Positions 52,875 to 61,991 are shown, numbered from the stretch's first letter. The stretch: DNA of 64,000 bases from Pseudooceanicola atlanticus (GCF_000768315.1 NZ_AQQX01000001.1:434001-498000), one strand, 5' to 3'. Notes: generated by a model from the letters alone, not told the origin. Numbers and translations are program-made.

Positions 52875-53633
52875 ATGGGCAAACCGATCATGGCCAAGGC
52901 CACCGCCGTCTGGCTGGTGGACAACACGACCATCACCTTCAAGCAGATCGCGGATTTCACCGGCATGCACGAGCTGGAGGTTCAGGGCATCGCGGATGGC
53001 GACGTCGCCGCCGGCGTCAAGGGCTTCGACCCGGTCGCCAACAACCAGCTGACCCAGGACGACATCGACAAGGCCGAAGCCGATCCGCTGCACAAGCTGA
53101 AGCTGAAGTTCAACCCCGCCGCCGTCGGCGAGGAAAAGCGCCGCGGCCCGCGCTACACCCCGCTATCCAAGCGCCAGGACCGTCCGAACTCGATCCTGTG
53201 GCTGGTCAAGTTCCACCCGGAACTGAGCGACGGCCAGATCTCGAAACTGGTGGGCACCACCAAGCCGACGATCCAGTCGATCCGCGAACGCACCCACTGG
53301 AACATCGCCAACATGCAGCCGATCGACCCGGTCGCGCTTGGCCTGTGCAAGCAGTCCGAACTGGACGCCGCCGTGCAGAAGGCCGCCGCCAAGCGCGCCG
53401 CCGAGGGCGAGGCGATGTCGGATGACGAGCGCCGCAAGCTGCTGTCCACCGAGCAATCGCTGGAAATGGAGGCAGAGCCGCGCATCCCGACCGCGATCGA
53501 GGGCCTGGAAACCTTCTCGCTGGGCGATGACAGCGACGACGAGGATGACGACAAGAACGACAACCTGGTCGATGCCGACAGCTTCTTCAACCTGCCGAAA
53601 AGCAGCGATGAGGACGAAGACGAACAGCCCTGA
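52875..53633 (+). CDS. trcR: DUF1013 family cell cycle transcriptional regulator TrcR
   Basis: A 252-residue protein of the alphaproteobacterial DUF1013 family, named TrcR in current annotations and linked to cell-cycle control. It begins MGKPIMAKATAVWLVDNTTITFKQIADFTGMHELEVQGIADGDVA, with a helix-turn-helix-like region, and has a second, LWLVKFHPELSDGQISKLVGTTKPTIQSIRERTHWN. The C-terminal 50 residues are strongly acidic (DDSDDEDDDKND, SSDEDEDEQP). The ATG at 52875 follows AAGGAG. A terminator follows. The function name rests on family annotation, not on data here. Confidence 0.9.
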   Translation: MGKPIMAKATAVWLVDNTTITFKQIADFTGMHELEVQGIADGDVAAGVKGFDPVANNQLTQDDIDKAEADPLHKLKLKFNPAAVGEEKRRGPRYTPLSKRQDRPNSILWLVKFHPELSDGQISKLVGTTKPTIQSIRERTHWNIANMQPIDPVALGLCKQSELDAAVQKAAAKRAAEGEAMSDDERRKLLSTEQSLEMEAEPRIPTAIEGLETFSLGDDSDDEDDDKNDNLVDADSFFNLPKSSDEDEDEQP

Positions 53634-53686
53634 TCGCAGGGCTCCGTCCGCGCGGCGCCTATCGGGCCGCTCGTCCAGACATGCAA

Positions 53687-53716
53687 AACCCGGCCCCAGC
53701 GGCCGGGTTTTTCTTT
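53687..53716 (+). terminator. Intrinsic terminator of trcR
   Basis: AACCCGGCC (53687-53695) pairs with GGCCGGGTT (53701-53709) around CCAGC and is followed by a T-rich tail. Confidence 0.92.
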
Positions 53717-53734
53717 GCCTTCACGGGCACAAGA

Positions 53735-54712
53735 TCAGCCGACTTCCAGCACCACGCGGCCCTGCACGCTGCGATCCTGCAGCAAGGCCATGGCATCCTG
53801 CGCCTGTCCCATCGGCAATACGCGGTCGACCTTGGGGGTCAGATCGCCGGTGGCAACATGGGTCAGCACCTCGTCCACGGCGCGCCGCGCCGGGTCCGGG
53901 TCGTGATCGTTCCAGGCCCCGATAAAGACCCCGACGACCGAGTAGTTCTTCAGCAGCGGCAGGTTCATCGGCAGTTTCGGGATCTCTCCGCCCGCGAAGC
54001 CGATGGGCATGATCCGCCCGTTCCAGGCCATGACCCGTGCGAGGGTCAGAAAGGTCTCGCCGCCGACCATCTCGAAACAGACGTCGATGCCGTGGCCGCC
54101 CGTGATCTCTTTCACGCGGCCGCGCAGGTCGTCCTCGTCCAGAACGATCACCGCTTCCGCCCCGTAATCGCGGACCACAGCCGCCTTGTCGCGACTGCTG
54201 ACGCAGGCGATGACCCGCGCCCCCAGCATCCGCGCGTAATCCACCGCGGCCAGGCCCACCCCGCCCGAGGCGCCGGTGACCAGGCACCATTCCCCCGGTT
54301 GCAGCGCGGCCCGCAGCTTCAGCGCGTAATGCGCGGTGGCATAGGTATGGGCAACCGTCGATCCGGCGACCATGTCGACACCCTCGGGCAACACGTTGCA
54401 GCGCCAGCCCTTCACCGCCATCCGTTCGGCGTAAGCGCCATGCCAGCCGGTGCCGATCACCCGGTCGCCGGGCGCGATATGGTCGACCTCCGCGCCCACG
54501 GCAACAGCCACGCCCGCCGCATCGGTGCCGGGGACATAGGGAAGATCGGGCCGCATCTGGTAGCCACCCGAGATCATCAGCAGGTCCATGAAACTGACCG
54601 AGGCCGCCTCTACCGCGACCAGCACCTCGTCCGGTGCGGGGTCGGGATCGGGCAGGACGCCGATTTCCAGCGCCTCTGGTCCCTCGAATGCGGTGCACAT
54701 CACAGCTTTCAC
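53735..54712 (-). CDS. NADPH:quinone oxidoreductase (MDR family)
   Basis: A 325-residue zinc-free medium-chain dehydrogenase/reductase. It has ASVSFMDLLMISGGYQMRPDLPYVPGTDAAGVAVAVGAEV, GDRVIGTGWHGAYAERM, the NADPH motif LVTGASGGVGLAAVDYARMLGARVIA and GHGIDVCFEMVGGETFLTLARVMAWNGRIMPIGFAGG. I chose a GTG start at 54712 (MKAVMCTAFEGPEALEIG) because AAGGAGGG lies just upstream. Longer reading frames through 55900 are antisense to the next gene. Substrate quinone or enoyl compound not known. Divergent from the DAO gene. Confidence 0.9.
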   Translation of the reverse strand: MKAVMCTAFEGPEALEIGVLPDPDPAPDEVLVAVEAASVSFMDLLMISGGYQMRPDLPYVPGTDAAGVAVAVGAEVDHIAPGDRVIGTGWHGAYAERMAVKGWRCNVLPEGVDMVAGSTVAHTYATAHYALKLRAALQPGEWCLVTGASGGVGLAAVDYARMLGARVIACVSSRDKAAVVRDYGAEAVIVLDEDDLRGRVKEITGGHGIDVCFEMVGGETFLTLARVMAWNGRIMPIGFAGGEIPKLPMNLPLLKNYSVVGVFIGAWNDHDPDPARRAVDEVLTHVATGDLTPKVDRVLPMGQAQDAMALLQDRSVQGRVVLEVG

Positions 54713-54904
54713 GCCTGCCCTCCTTCGGCTGTTTCCGTCCCCGCCATCTTTCCGCGAAAGCCCCCGGATCACCACCCCGCAGCGCCGCAAAGCCGTGCTT
54801 CCGGCGGGACGGGCGCGGCTCTGCCCGTCAAATGCGCAGGCTCTTGGCCCCGGCGCGGTTCTGCGGCATGGTCCGGCCAGAACCTTTTCCACCTGGGACA
54901 TGCC

Positions 54905-56041
54905 ATGAAATTTGCCGTGATCGGCGCGGGCCTGATCGGCTCTGCCGCTGCCCGCCACCTGGCCAGGGATGGCCACGATGTCACCCTGATCGGGCCGGGC
55001 GAACCGGTCGACAAGACCACCCATACCGGCGTCTTCGCCTCGCATTACGACGAGGGGCGGATCACCCGCGGGCTGGACCCGTCGCCCTTCTGGTCCCGTG
55101 CCTCCCGCGCCGCGATTTCGCGCTATGCCGAGATCGAGGCCGCCTCGGGCATCGGTTTCTACTCCGAGGTCGGCTGCCTGATGGCCGGGCCCGCGGATGG
55201 CAGCCAATTCGCCAACATGTCCGCCGTCGCCACCCGCGACGCGATCCCCTGCGAAGGATACGAGGGCGTCGAACTGGCCGAACGCTTCCCCTACTTCACC
55301 TTTCCCGACGGCACCGTGGCCCTGCACGAGGCAACGGGCGCAGGCCATATCTCGCCGCGCCGGCTGGCCCAGGCGCAGACCTTGGCAGCCACGCGCGCCG
55401 GCGCCAAACATGTGGCGCAGGAGGTGATCGGACTGGAGGAAACGGCCCACGGCGTCACCCTGCGGACCGAAACCGAGGCGCTGGCCTTCGACCGCGTCCT
55501 GCTGGCCACTGGCGGGTTTTCCCAGCTGCTGATCGGCGACCAGCTGCCGCTGGAGGTCTATGCCCGCACCGTCGCCCTGTTCGAGATATCCGAGGCCGAG
55601 GCAGAGCGCCTGCACCGCATGCCCTCTCTCATCTACCTGCACCCGAGCGGGGAAAACCCCTACCTGCTGCCGCCGATCCGTTACCCGGATGGCAAGATGT
55701 ACCTCAAGATGGGCGGCGATCCCGAGGATGTCGTGCTGCGCGGCCGGGCCGAGCTGACCGAATGGTTCCAATCTCCCGGCACCCCGGGTGTCGGCGCCGC
55801 GATCGAGGCGCTGATCCGCGACCGCATGCCCGAGTTGCAGATCGAGGCCGTGTCGACCATGTCCTGCGTCACCACCTACACGCCCAACGAATTGCCACAT
55901 CTGAAATCCCTGTCGGATAGGGTTTTCACCGCAATCGGCGGCTGCGGCCGCGCGGCCAAGAATTCCGACGAGCTCGGCCGCCTGGGCGCGTTGATCTTGA
56001 CGGGTGAAGCCCTGCCGGACTGGGCGCAGGACGCGGCCTGA
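54905..56041 (+). CDS. FAD-dependent oxidoreductase (DAO family)
   Basis: A 378-residue flavoprotein of the D-amino acid/sarcosine oxidase superfamily. The N-terminal FAD motif is MKFAVIGAGLIGSAAARHLARDGHDVTLIG, then TGVFASHYDEGRITRG, the substrate-domain strands (VYARTVALFEISEAEAERL), and the C-terminal TYTPNELPHLKSLSDRVFTAIGGCGRAAKNSDELGRL, which carries the second FAD contact. It lacks a signal peptide. The substrate could be an N-methyl amino acid. The ATG at 54905 has only a weak GGGA upstream. Confidence 0.87.
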   Translation: MKFAVIGAGLIGSAAARHLARDGHDVTLIGPGEPVDKTTHTGVFASHYDEGRITRGLDPSPFWSRASRAAISRYAEIEAASGIGFYSEVGCLMAGPADGSQFANMSAVATRDAIPCEGYEGVELAERFPYFTFPDGTVALHEATGAGHISPRRLAQAQTLAATRAGAKHVAQEVIGLEETAHGVTLRTETEALAFDRVLLATGGFSQLLIGDQLPLEVYARTVALFEISEAEAERLHRMPSLIYLHPSGENPYLLPPIRYPDGKMYLKMGGDPEDVVLRGRAELTEWFQSPGTPGVGAAIEALIRDRMPELQIEAVSTMSCVTTYTPNELPHLKSLSDRVFTAIGGCGRAAKNSDELGRLGALILTGEALPDWAQDAA

Positions 56042-56096
56042 GGCGCCTTCGGTTGCAGGATACAGGGCAGAGGCGCGGAGCGCCTCTGCCGTATGA

Positions 56097-57074
56097 TCAG
56101 ACCTTCAGGACGATCTTGCCGATATGATCGGAGCTTTCCATGCGGGCATGGGCCTGGGCGGCGTCTTCGAGGGCGAATTCGCTGTCCATGACCGGCGCAA
56201 TGCGGCCGGCATCGAGCAGGGGCCAGACATGTTCGCGCAGGCCGCGGGCGATCTCGGCCTTGGCGGCGTCGGATTGCGGGCGCAGGGTGGAGCCGGTGAT
56301 CGTCAGCCGTTTCACCATGACCTGGGCAAAGTTCAGCTCGGCCTTGGGGCCGCCGAGGAAGGCGATCTGCACAAGCCGTCCCTCCATCGCCATGCAGGAG
56401 ACGTTGCGCGGGATGTAATCGCCGCCCACCATGTCGAGGATCAGGTCGGCGCCGCCTTCCGCCTTGAGGATCTTCACGAAATCCTCTTCGCGGTAGTTGA
56501 TCGCACGGTCGGCGCCAAGCTCTTCGCATTTGGCGCATTTCTCGGCCGAGCCGGCCGTGGCGAAGACCCGGGCGCCGAACATCTTCGCCAGTTGGATCGC
56601 CGTCGTGCCGATGCCCGACGACCCGCCATGGACGAGGAACCGTTCGCCCGCCTTCAGGCCGCCGCGCATGAAGACGTTGGTCCAGACGGTGAAATAGGTT
56701 TCGGGCAGGCAGGCGGCCTCTTTCAGGCCGAGGCCCTTGGGCAGGGGCAGGCAATGGGCCGCGGGCGTCGCTACGTATTCCGCGTAGCCGCCGCCGGGCA
56801 GGAGCGCGCAGACCTGGTCGCCGATCGCGGGCCAGGAGACGCCCTGACCGACCGCCACGACCTCGCCCGAGGCTTCCAGCCCGGGCAGGTCCGAGGCATC
56901 GGGCGGCGGCGCGTAATTGCCTGCGCGTTGCAGCGCGTCGGGGCGGTTGACCCCGGCATAGGCCACCTTGATGACCACCTGGCCCGCCGCCGGTTCGGGA
57001 CGCGGGCGGGTCACGGGTTTCAGCACGTCCGGCCCGCCGGGGGTGGAGATTTCGATGGCGCGCATGTCGGTCAT
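56097..57074 (-). CDS. NAD(P)H-quinone oxidoreductase (PIG3 type)
   Basis: A 325-residue MDR-family quinone oxidoreductase of the PIG3/TIGR02824 type. It has MRAIEISTPGGPDVLKPVTRPRPEP, KVAYAGVNRPDALQRAGNYAPPPDASDLPGLEASGEVV, ALLPGGGYAEYVATPAAHCLPLPKGL and the dinucleotide motif LVHGGSSGIGTTAIQLAKMFGARVFATAGS. The ATG at 57074 follows GAGGAGGA; an upstream extension is not family sequence. It is convergent with the DAO gene. The second such oxidoreductase in 3 kb, but from a different subfamily. Confidence 0.93.
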   Translation of the reverse strand: MTDMRAIEISTPGGPDVLKPVTRPRPEPAAGQVVIKVAYAGVNRPDALQRAGNYAPPPDASDLPGLEASGEVVAVGQGVSWPAIGDQVCALLPGGGYAEYVATPAAHCLPLPKGLGLKEAACLPETYFTVWTNVFMRGGLKAGERFLVHGGSSGIGTTAIQLAKMFGARVFATAGSAEKCAKCEELGADRAINYREEDFVKILKAEGGADLILDMVGGDYIPRNVSCMAMEGRLVQIAFLGGPKAELNFAQVMVKRLTITGSTLRPQSDAAKAEIARGLREHVWPLLDAGRIAPVMDSEFALEDAAQAHARMESSDHIGKIVLKV

Positions 57075-57210
57075 TTGGGTCCTCCTCGTGTTGCGGGGAC
57101 TATCCGCCCGGGGGGCGGGATTGTCCATGGGCCCAGGATCGTTCAAGGGGCCGGGCGCCGTCTAGCGCGCCGAGACGCCGGCGATTAGGACATTGGTGAG
57201 TGTGGAGCGC

Positions 57211-57876
57211 TCAGCCCCGGCCGCCGGGCACGTCGGTGCGCGGACGCAGCGGGCGCAGCCGTGCCAGCAGTGAACCGGGGGCCGAGAGCGCCTTGCCCAG
57301 CGGGCTGTCCGTGACGCGCGCCTTGACCTTTTCGAACTGCATCACGTCGTCGATGCGGCGGTCGAGGAAGTCCCAGGTCGCCTGGCTGTCGGCACTGTCA
57401 TCGCCCAGCCAGTAGAGCAGGGTGGAGCCGATCACTCCCGACAGGGTCATCCGCTTGGTGTACCAGTTGTAATCCTCGGACGTGTCGCCGAGCGCGGTCC
57501 AGATGTGATCGGCGGTGGACCACAGCATCCGTGCGCCATCTGGCGCGTTCAGCGGCAGCACGTTCTGGACCATGGCGCGGCGCAGCGCCTCCTTGTCGTC
57601 CACGGCCTCGACCCGCAGGCGGACGGCGTGGGCGACGCGGTCGCGGAACCGCATGTCCGACAGGTCGGCCTGGTTCAGCGCGGCGACCATCCGGGCATCG
57701 CCGCGGTCGTGCCAGGCGCGGGCCAAGTCGCGGGCTCCGCGGGGAAACAGGCCGCGCGCGACAACCGGATCGGTGCCGGTGTCGGCCAGCGCGGCGCGAA
57801 AGGCGGTGTCGGTCCAGCCGTCGAAGGGTACATGCATCAGCATGGCATCGATCAGCGGGTCGGTCGTATCGGTCAT
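57211..57876 (-). CDS. COQ9 family protein (ubiquinone biosynthesis)
   Basis: A 221-residue homologue of COQ9, the lipid-binding partner of the COQ7 hydroxylase in ubiquinone synthesis. It has ALMHVPFDGWTDTAFRAALADTG-like N-terminus (seen as MLMHVPFDGWTDTAF), VRLRVEAVDDKEALRRAMVQNVLPLN and the signature ADHIWTALGDTSEDYNWYTKRMTLSGVIGSTLLYWLGDDS. No membrane span; peripheral. Divergent from rpsU, an arrangement common in alphaproteobacteria. Confidence 0.93.
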   Translation of the reverse strand: MTDTTDPLIDAMLMHVPFDGWTDTAFRAALADTGTDPVVARGLFPRGARDLARAWHDRGDARMVAALNQADLSDMRFRDRVAHAVRLRVEAVDDKEALRRAMVQNVLPLNAPDGARMLWSTADHIWTALGDTSEDYNWYTKRMTLSGVIGSTLLYWLGDDSADSQATWDFLDRRIDDVMQFEKVKARVTDSPLGKALSAPGSLLARLRPLRPRTDVPGGRG

Positions 57877-57980
57877 GGCGTCCTCCGTTTGGTCGGATAC
57901 TGGACATGTAGGGCAAATGAGGTTATACGGCCACCTCCTGCAAACTTTGCAACTCTAACTTAGGAAGGTGGTGACACCAC

Positions 57981-58187
57981 ATGCAGGTTTCTGTTCGCGA
58001 CAACAATGTCGATCAGGCGCTCCGTGCCCTGAAGAAAAAGCTCCAGCGCGAAGGCGTGTTCCGGGAAATGAAATTGCGTCAGCATTTCGAAAAACCCAGC
58101 GTCAAGAAAGCGCGCGAGAAAGCCGAAGCGATTCGCCGTGCCCGCAAGCTGGCGCGCAAAAAAGCGCAACGCGAAGGTCTTCTCTGA
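57981..58187 (+). CDS. rpsU: 30S ribosomal protein bS21
   Basis: A 68-residue very basic protein, [31 protein letters not shown], ending [13 protein letters not shown]; complete bS21. Sits near the anti-Shine-Dalgarno end of 16S rRNA and aids initiation. AGGAAGGTGG lies upstream of the ATG. Ends at a terminator. Confidence 0.97.
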   Translation: MQVSVRDNNVDQALRALKKKLQREGVFREMKLRQHFEKPSVKKAREKAEAIRRARKLARKKAQREGLL

Positions 58188-58214
58188 GACTTTTACCGAA
58201 CGAAAGTTCAAGCG

Positions 58215-58247
58215 ACCCCCGTGGCCTTGCCTCGGGGGTTTGTTTTT
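58215..58247 (+). terminator. Intrinsic terminator of rpsU
   Basis: ACCCCCG (58215-58221) pairs with CGGGGGT (58233-58239) and is followed by TTGTTTTT. Confidence 0.85.
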
Positions 58248-58275
58248 GTGAGCGCTCCAGGTCAGGGAGGATCGC

Positions 58276-58785
58276 ATGTCCCGCACATCCAGGTTCCGGT
58301 TCGGCCGGCTGACCGAGGTTTCCCCGCAGCAGATCATCGACCACATGTCCGATCCGGTGACGATCGCCCATATGCCGCTGGCGGGCATGGCCTGGACCGA
58401 AGAGGTCTGCGCCGATTTCGTCGCCGCGAAGGAGGCCTGCTGGGCCCGTGACGGGTTGGGCCATTGGGCGATCTTCGAAGGCGACCGCTATATCGGCTGG
58501 GGCGGGTTCCAGCGCGAGGGCGAGGATTGGGATTACGGGCTGGTGCTGCGCCCCGACATGTTCGGGCTGGGCCTGCCGGTGACCGCCCAGGCGCTGGAAT
58601 TTGCCCGGGCCGATCCGCGTATTCCCTACATCACCTTCCTGCTGCCGCCATCGCGGCGGCGCCTGGGCGCCCTGCGGCGCATGGGGGCGGAGCAGCAGGG
58701 GGAGGTGCAGATCGACGGCGCGACCTTCCTGAAGTTCCGGCTGGAGACAGAGGCCGCGCCTGCCACCGGTCAGGCTACGGGCTGA
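58276..58785 (+). CDS. GNAT family N-acetyltransferase
   Basis: A 169-residue acetyltransferase resembling RimJ/RimL types: RFRFGRLTEVSPQQIIDHMSDP at the N-terminus, HWAIFEGDRYIGWGGFQREGEDWDYGLVLRPDMFGLGLPVTAQALEFARAD for the central strands and acetyl-CoA loop, and SRRRLGALRRMGAEQQGEVQIDGATFLKFRL at the end. Substrate unknown. GGGAGG precedes the ATG. Convergent with the SPOR-like gene. Confidence 0.85.
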   Translation: MSRTSRFRFGRLTEVSPQQIIDHMSDPVTIAHMPLAGMAWTEEVCADFVAAKEACWARDGLGHWAIFEGDRYIGWGGFQREGEDWDYGLVLRPDMFGLGLPVTAQALEFARADPRIPYITFLLPPSRRRLGALRRMGAEQQGEVQIDGATFLKFRLETEAAPATGQATG

Positions 58786-58814
58786 ACCAAGAACCAAACC
58801 ACGGCCAAGGCACG

Positions 58815-58846
58815 AAAAAGGCCGGAGCGGGGACAGCGCTCCGGCC
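58815..58846 (-). terminator. Intrinsic terminator of the SPOR-like gene
   Basis: On the reverse strand GGCCGGAGCG (from 58846) pairs with CGCTCCGGCC (to 58820), ten pairs around a seven-base loop, followed by TTTTTCGTG. Confidence 0.88.
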
Positions 58847-58888
58847 TGCTGCTCGATGGCGCCCCGTGGCGGGGCGGCCTCGACGGGA

Positions 58889-59362
58889 TCAGTAGTAATA
58901 GACGACGTGGCCGTTGTAGTGGCGCTTGCGGGCGGGCTTGTGCACCGGCTTGTGGGCGGGCTCGTAGCCGGACACGCCGTGATTGCCGTAATGCTTGTTG
59001 TGGCCGTAGATCGCGATCTGCTTCACGTAATGCTTGCCGGTCGTCAGGAAGCTGTCATGCGGGATCTTGCCCCATTTCTTCAGCTTGTGGACCACGTGTT
59101 CAGAGCCATAGGGCACCTTGCCGGCGACCACGGCGTAGAAGCCGTTGGAGGATTTGAAGACGGTCGCGTCCTCGAACCCCTTGTTGCGCAGGTGGCGGGC
59201 CTTGGCGCGGGCATCGTCCACGTAGGACATGGAGAAGACCTGCAGGTACTTTGCCCCGTGGTGGTACGAGGTCGCCTGGGCCTGGGAGCCGAGCAACGTG
59301 GCGGAGAGGGTCACGGCGGCGGCGAGGGCGGCGATGGTGCGGCGGAAGGAGAAGAGTTTCAT
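58889..59362 (-). CDS. Secreted SPOR-like domain protein with His/Tyr-rich tail
   Basis: A 157-residue exported protein: signal peptide (RRTIAALAAAVTLSATLLGSQAQA), then KYLQVFSMSYVDDARAKARHLRNKGFEDATVFKSSNGFYAVVAGKVPYG, which fits a SPOR-type peptidoglycan-binding fold. A Lys/His/Tyr-rich tail follows (HNKHYGNHGVSGYEPAHKPVHKPARKRHYNGHVVYYY). The ATG at 59362 follows AAAGGAA; the longer frame is leader sequence. The tail could bind metal, but nothing more is known. Confidence 0.78.
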   Translation of the reverse strand: MKLFSFRRTIAALAAAVTLSATLLGSQAQATSYHHGAKYLQVFSMSYVDDARAKARHLRNKGFEDATVFKSSNGFYAVVAGKVPYGSEHVVHKLKKWGKIPHDSFLTTGKHYVKQIAIYGHNKHYGNHGVSGYEPAHKPVHKPARKRHYNGHVVYYY

Positions 59363-59798
59363 GGCGTAATTCCTTTGTCGATCTGTCTGCATGGGGCCGC
59401 GTGTCGCGGCGTAGAGGTATCCTGTCCGGTCCCGAGGGGGTCAACCTTGCGTCCGGCTGCTCTGGCAATCTGTCGTTGGTCGTCGTCTGAAATGAATTTA
59501 GCGAATGGCCGCCTTTATGACGAATGAACTAACCTGTCATGAAAGGCTTGGGAGGTCCGGAAAACCGGACCTTCGGCGTCTTTCGGGCCTTATCGGCAGG
59601 GTTCGGGGCGGTCTTTGCGGTGGTTTGGTGGAGGTGGCGGGGGCTGCCTACAGGACTGCAGTGCCAACTTCCGGCTTTCTTCGTCACGAAACGCGTACCC
59701 CAAAGTAATGAGGGCAGCGGCCGACCTGAGTGTGGCGCGAAAGCGCTGCCCGGCGTTGCCGCCGGGCGGGACGTTGTTACTGAGGTCGGGTCTCGGGT
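59363..59798. other. 436-bp gap with nested inverted repeats
   Basis: No gene is supported. There is a GGTCCGG-AAAA-CCGGACC hairpin (59554-59571) and a larger structure in which CCGACCT (59721-59727) faces AGGTCGG (59783-59789) around an inner GCCCGGCG-TTGC-CGCCGGGC hairpin (59748-59767). The latter lies just beyond the GMC oxidoreductase stop and may help end its transcript. Confidence 0.5.
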
Positions 59799-61445
59799 TC
59801 AGGGTCTGACGGGGCTTCGCTTCACCGCATCAGCCCCCACCCGATTACCCCGCGCATCCTCAAGGATCATGTCGGCGGCCTTCTCGGCGATCATGATCGT
59901 CGGCGCGTTGGTGTTGCCGCTGGTGATCCGCGGCATGACCGACGCATCGACCACCCGCAGCCCCTCCATCCCGCGCAGTCGCAGGGCGGGGTCCAGCGGC
60001 GCGGCCTCGTCGGCACCCATCCGGACCGTGCCGGTGGGGTGGAAGATCGTGGTCCCGACCTCTCCGGCGGCGCGGGCGAGGTCTTCGTCGCTGTCGTGAT
60101 CCGCCCCCGGCTTGACCTCTTGGGGCGCGTACCGGGCCAGCGGATCCTGCGCCATGATCCGGCGGGTCAGGCGGATCGCGTCGATGGCCACGCGCCGGTC
60201 GCCCTCGGTCGACAGGTAATTCGGGGCGATGCGCGGTGCCTCCGCGGGATCGGCCGAGGCGATATCGACCCGCCCCCGGCTTTCGGGCCGCAGGTTGCAG
60301 ACCGAGGCGGTGATCGCCGGGTAATCGTGCAACGGCTGCCCGAACGCATCCAGCGACAGCGGTTGCACATGATATTCCAGGTCGGGCGTCGCCACGCCCT
60401 CGCGCGAGCGGGTGAAGGCGCCCAGTTGCGACGGTGCCATGGTCATCGGCCCGCGCCGACGCAGCGCGTAGTCCAGCCCGATCCCCATCTTGCCCCATAG
60501 AGTGCTGGCCATGGTGTTCAGCGTCTTCGCCCCCGTCAGCCGCCAGGAGCAGCGCAGTTGCAAATGATCCTGAAGGTTGCCGCCGATCTCGGGCTGGTCG
60601 TGGATCACCTCGATCCCCAGCCCGCGCAGGTGATCCGCCGGACCGATCCCCGACAATTGCAGGATCTGGGGCGAGTTCACGGCCCCCGCCGACAGGATCA
60701 CCTCGCGCCCCGCATGTTCCTGGTGCAGCTGTCCGTTGCGTCGGTATTCGACCCCGGTGACGCGCCGCCCCTCGGTCAGCAGGCGGGTGATATGGGCATG
60801 CGTCTCGACCCGCAGGTTGGGGCCGGGGGCGGTGCGCAGGAACGCCTTGGCGGTGTTCATCCGCCAGCCGCCGCGCTGGTTGACCCGGAAATAGCCGACG
60901 CCCTCGTTGTCGCCGGTGTTGAAATCGCTGGTCTCGGGGATGCCCGCCGCGACGGCGGCCTTGATCCAGTCATCCAGCAGATCCCAGTGCAGGCGCTGGT
61001 TCTCGACCCGCCATTCGCCGCCCGCGCCGTGCATCTCGGACGGGCCTTCGACGTAATCCTCGGATTTCATGAAATAGGGCAGGACGTCGTCCCAACCCCA
61101 GCCCGCAAGGCCCATCTGCCGCCAGCCGTCGTAATCCGCCGCCTGGCCGCGCAGGTAGAGCATGCCGTTGATCGACGAACACCCGCCCAGCACCTTGCCC
61201 CGCGGATAGAGGACCGAGCGGCCGTTCAACCCCTTCTCCTCGGCGGTCTTGTACATCCAGTCGGTGCGCGGATTGCCGATGCAGTAGAGGTAGCCCATGG
61301 GGATATGGACCCAGTGGTAATTGTCCTGGCCGCCGGCCTCCAGGATCAGGGTCCTGTAGCCCGCCTGGGACAGCCGCTTGGCCAGCACGCAGCCCGCGCT
61401 GCCCGCCCCGGCGATGATGAAATCCCATTGCTGGGTGCTGTCCAT
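59799..61445 (-). CDS. GMC family oxidoreductase (choline dehydrogenase-like)
   Basis: A 548-residue FAD enzyme oxidising an alcohol. It has the N-terminal FAD motif FIIAGAGSAGCVLAKRLSQAG, GMC signature 1 YPRGKVLGGCSSINGMLYLRG, signature 2 ILSAGAVNSPQILQLSGIGP, and the C-terminal FHPTGTVRMG...VVDASVMPRITSGNTNAPTIMIAEKAADMI with the active-site His and Asn. Resembles BetA and alcohol dehydrogenases of marine alphaproteobacteria; no betB or betI is adjacent, so choline is uncertain. The ATG at 61445 follows GGGGAGGAG. Confidence 0.92.
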   Translation of the reverse strand: MDSTQQWDFIIAGAGSAGCVLAKRLSQAGYRTLILEAGGQDNYHWVHIPMGYLYCIGNPRTDWMYKTAEEKGLNGRSVLYPRGKVLGGCSSINGMLYLRGQAADYDGWRQMGLAGWGWDDVLPYFMKSEDYVEGPSEMHGAGGEWRVENQRLHWDLLDDWIKAAVAAGIPETSDFNTGDNEGVGYFRVNQRGGWRMNTAKAFLRTAPGPNLRVETHAHITRLLTEGRRVTGVEYRRNGQLHQEHAGREVILSAGAVNSPQILQLSGIGPADHLRGLGIEVIHDQPEIGGNLQDHLQLRCSWRLTGAKTLNTMASTLWGKMGIGLDYALRRRGPMTMAPSQLGAFTRSREGVATPDLEYHVQPLSLDAFGQPLHDYPAITASVCNLRPESRGRVDIASADPAEAPRIAPNYLSTEGDRRVAIDAIRLTRRIMAQDPLARYAPQEVKPGADHDSDEDLARAAGEVGTTIFHPTGTVRMGADEAAPLDPALRLRGMEGLRVVDASVMPRITSGNTNAPTIMIAEKAADMILEDARGNRVGADAVKRSPVRP

Positions 61446-61532
61446 GGTTGCTCCTCCCCTTGCCCGGCACCGGGCGTCCCCTGCATTGGGCCTAGCCGGT
61501 TTTGCCCGCTTGGCCAAGCGGTGGCGCGCCCC

Positions 61533-61991
61533 TTAGACCGGCAGGGCCGTGGTCTTGAACACCGTGCGCAGCGCGAAGGAGGATTGCATCTGCATGACGC
61601 CCGGCAGGCGCGACAGGTGCTGGCGGTGGATGCGGGCGAAATCTTCGGTGCTGTCGGCGACGACCTTGAGGATATAGTCCGCCGTGCCCGCCATCAGGTG
61701 GCATTCCAGCACTTCCGGCACGCGCTTCACCTCGGCCTCGAACGCGTCGAGGATCTCGTCCGCCTGGCCCTGCAACTTGATCTCGACGAAGATGGTCGAG
61801 GCCAGGTTGATCTTGCGCGCATCCAGCAGCGCCACGTAATCGCGCACGATCCCCTCGGCCTCCAGCCGCTGGACCCGCCTGTGACAGGCCGAGGGCGACA
61901 GCCCCACCTTGTCCGACAGGTCGGCATTGGAAATCCGCCCCTGCTTTTGCAGAACCCGCAGGATGGATCGGTCGAGATGGTCGAGTTGCAT
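61533..61991 (-). CDS. Lrp/AsnC family transcriptional regulator
   Basis: A 152-residue regulator: helix-turn-helix LDRSILRVLQKQGRISNADLSDKVGLSPSACHRRVQRLEAEGIVRDYVALLD, then the RAM ligand domain (STIFVEIKLQGQADEILDAFEAEVKRVPEVLECHLMAGTADYILKVVADSTEDF). Binds amino acids in its dimer interface. Lies 87 bp upstream of the GMC oxidoreductase on the same strand and might control it. Confidence 0.93.
   Translation of the reverse strand: MQLDHLDRSILRVLQKQGRISNADLSDKVGLSPSACHRRVQRLEAEGIVRDYVALLDARKINLASTIFVEIKLQGQADEILDAFEAEVKRVPEVLECHLMAGTADYILKVVADSTEDFARIHRQHLSRLPGVMQMQSSFALRTVFKTTALPV

Noticed and set aside
53735-55900. A 721-codon reverse frame fusing the quinone oxidoreductase with upstream sequence
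   Set aside because: The upstream part is antisense to the DAO gene; a GTG with AAGGAGGG at 54712 gives the family-length protein.
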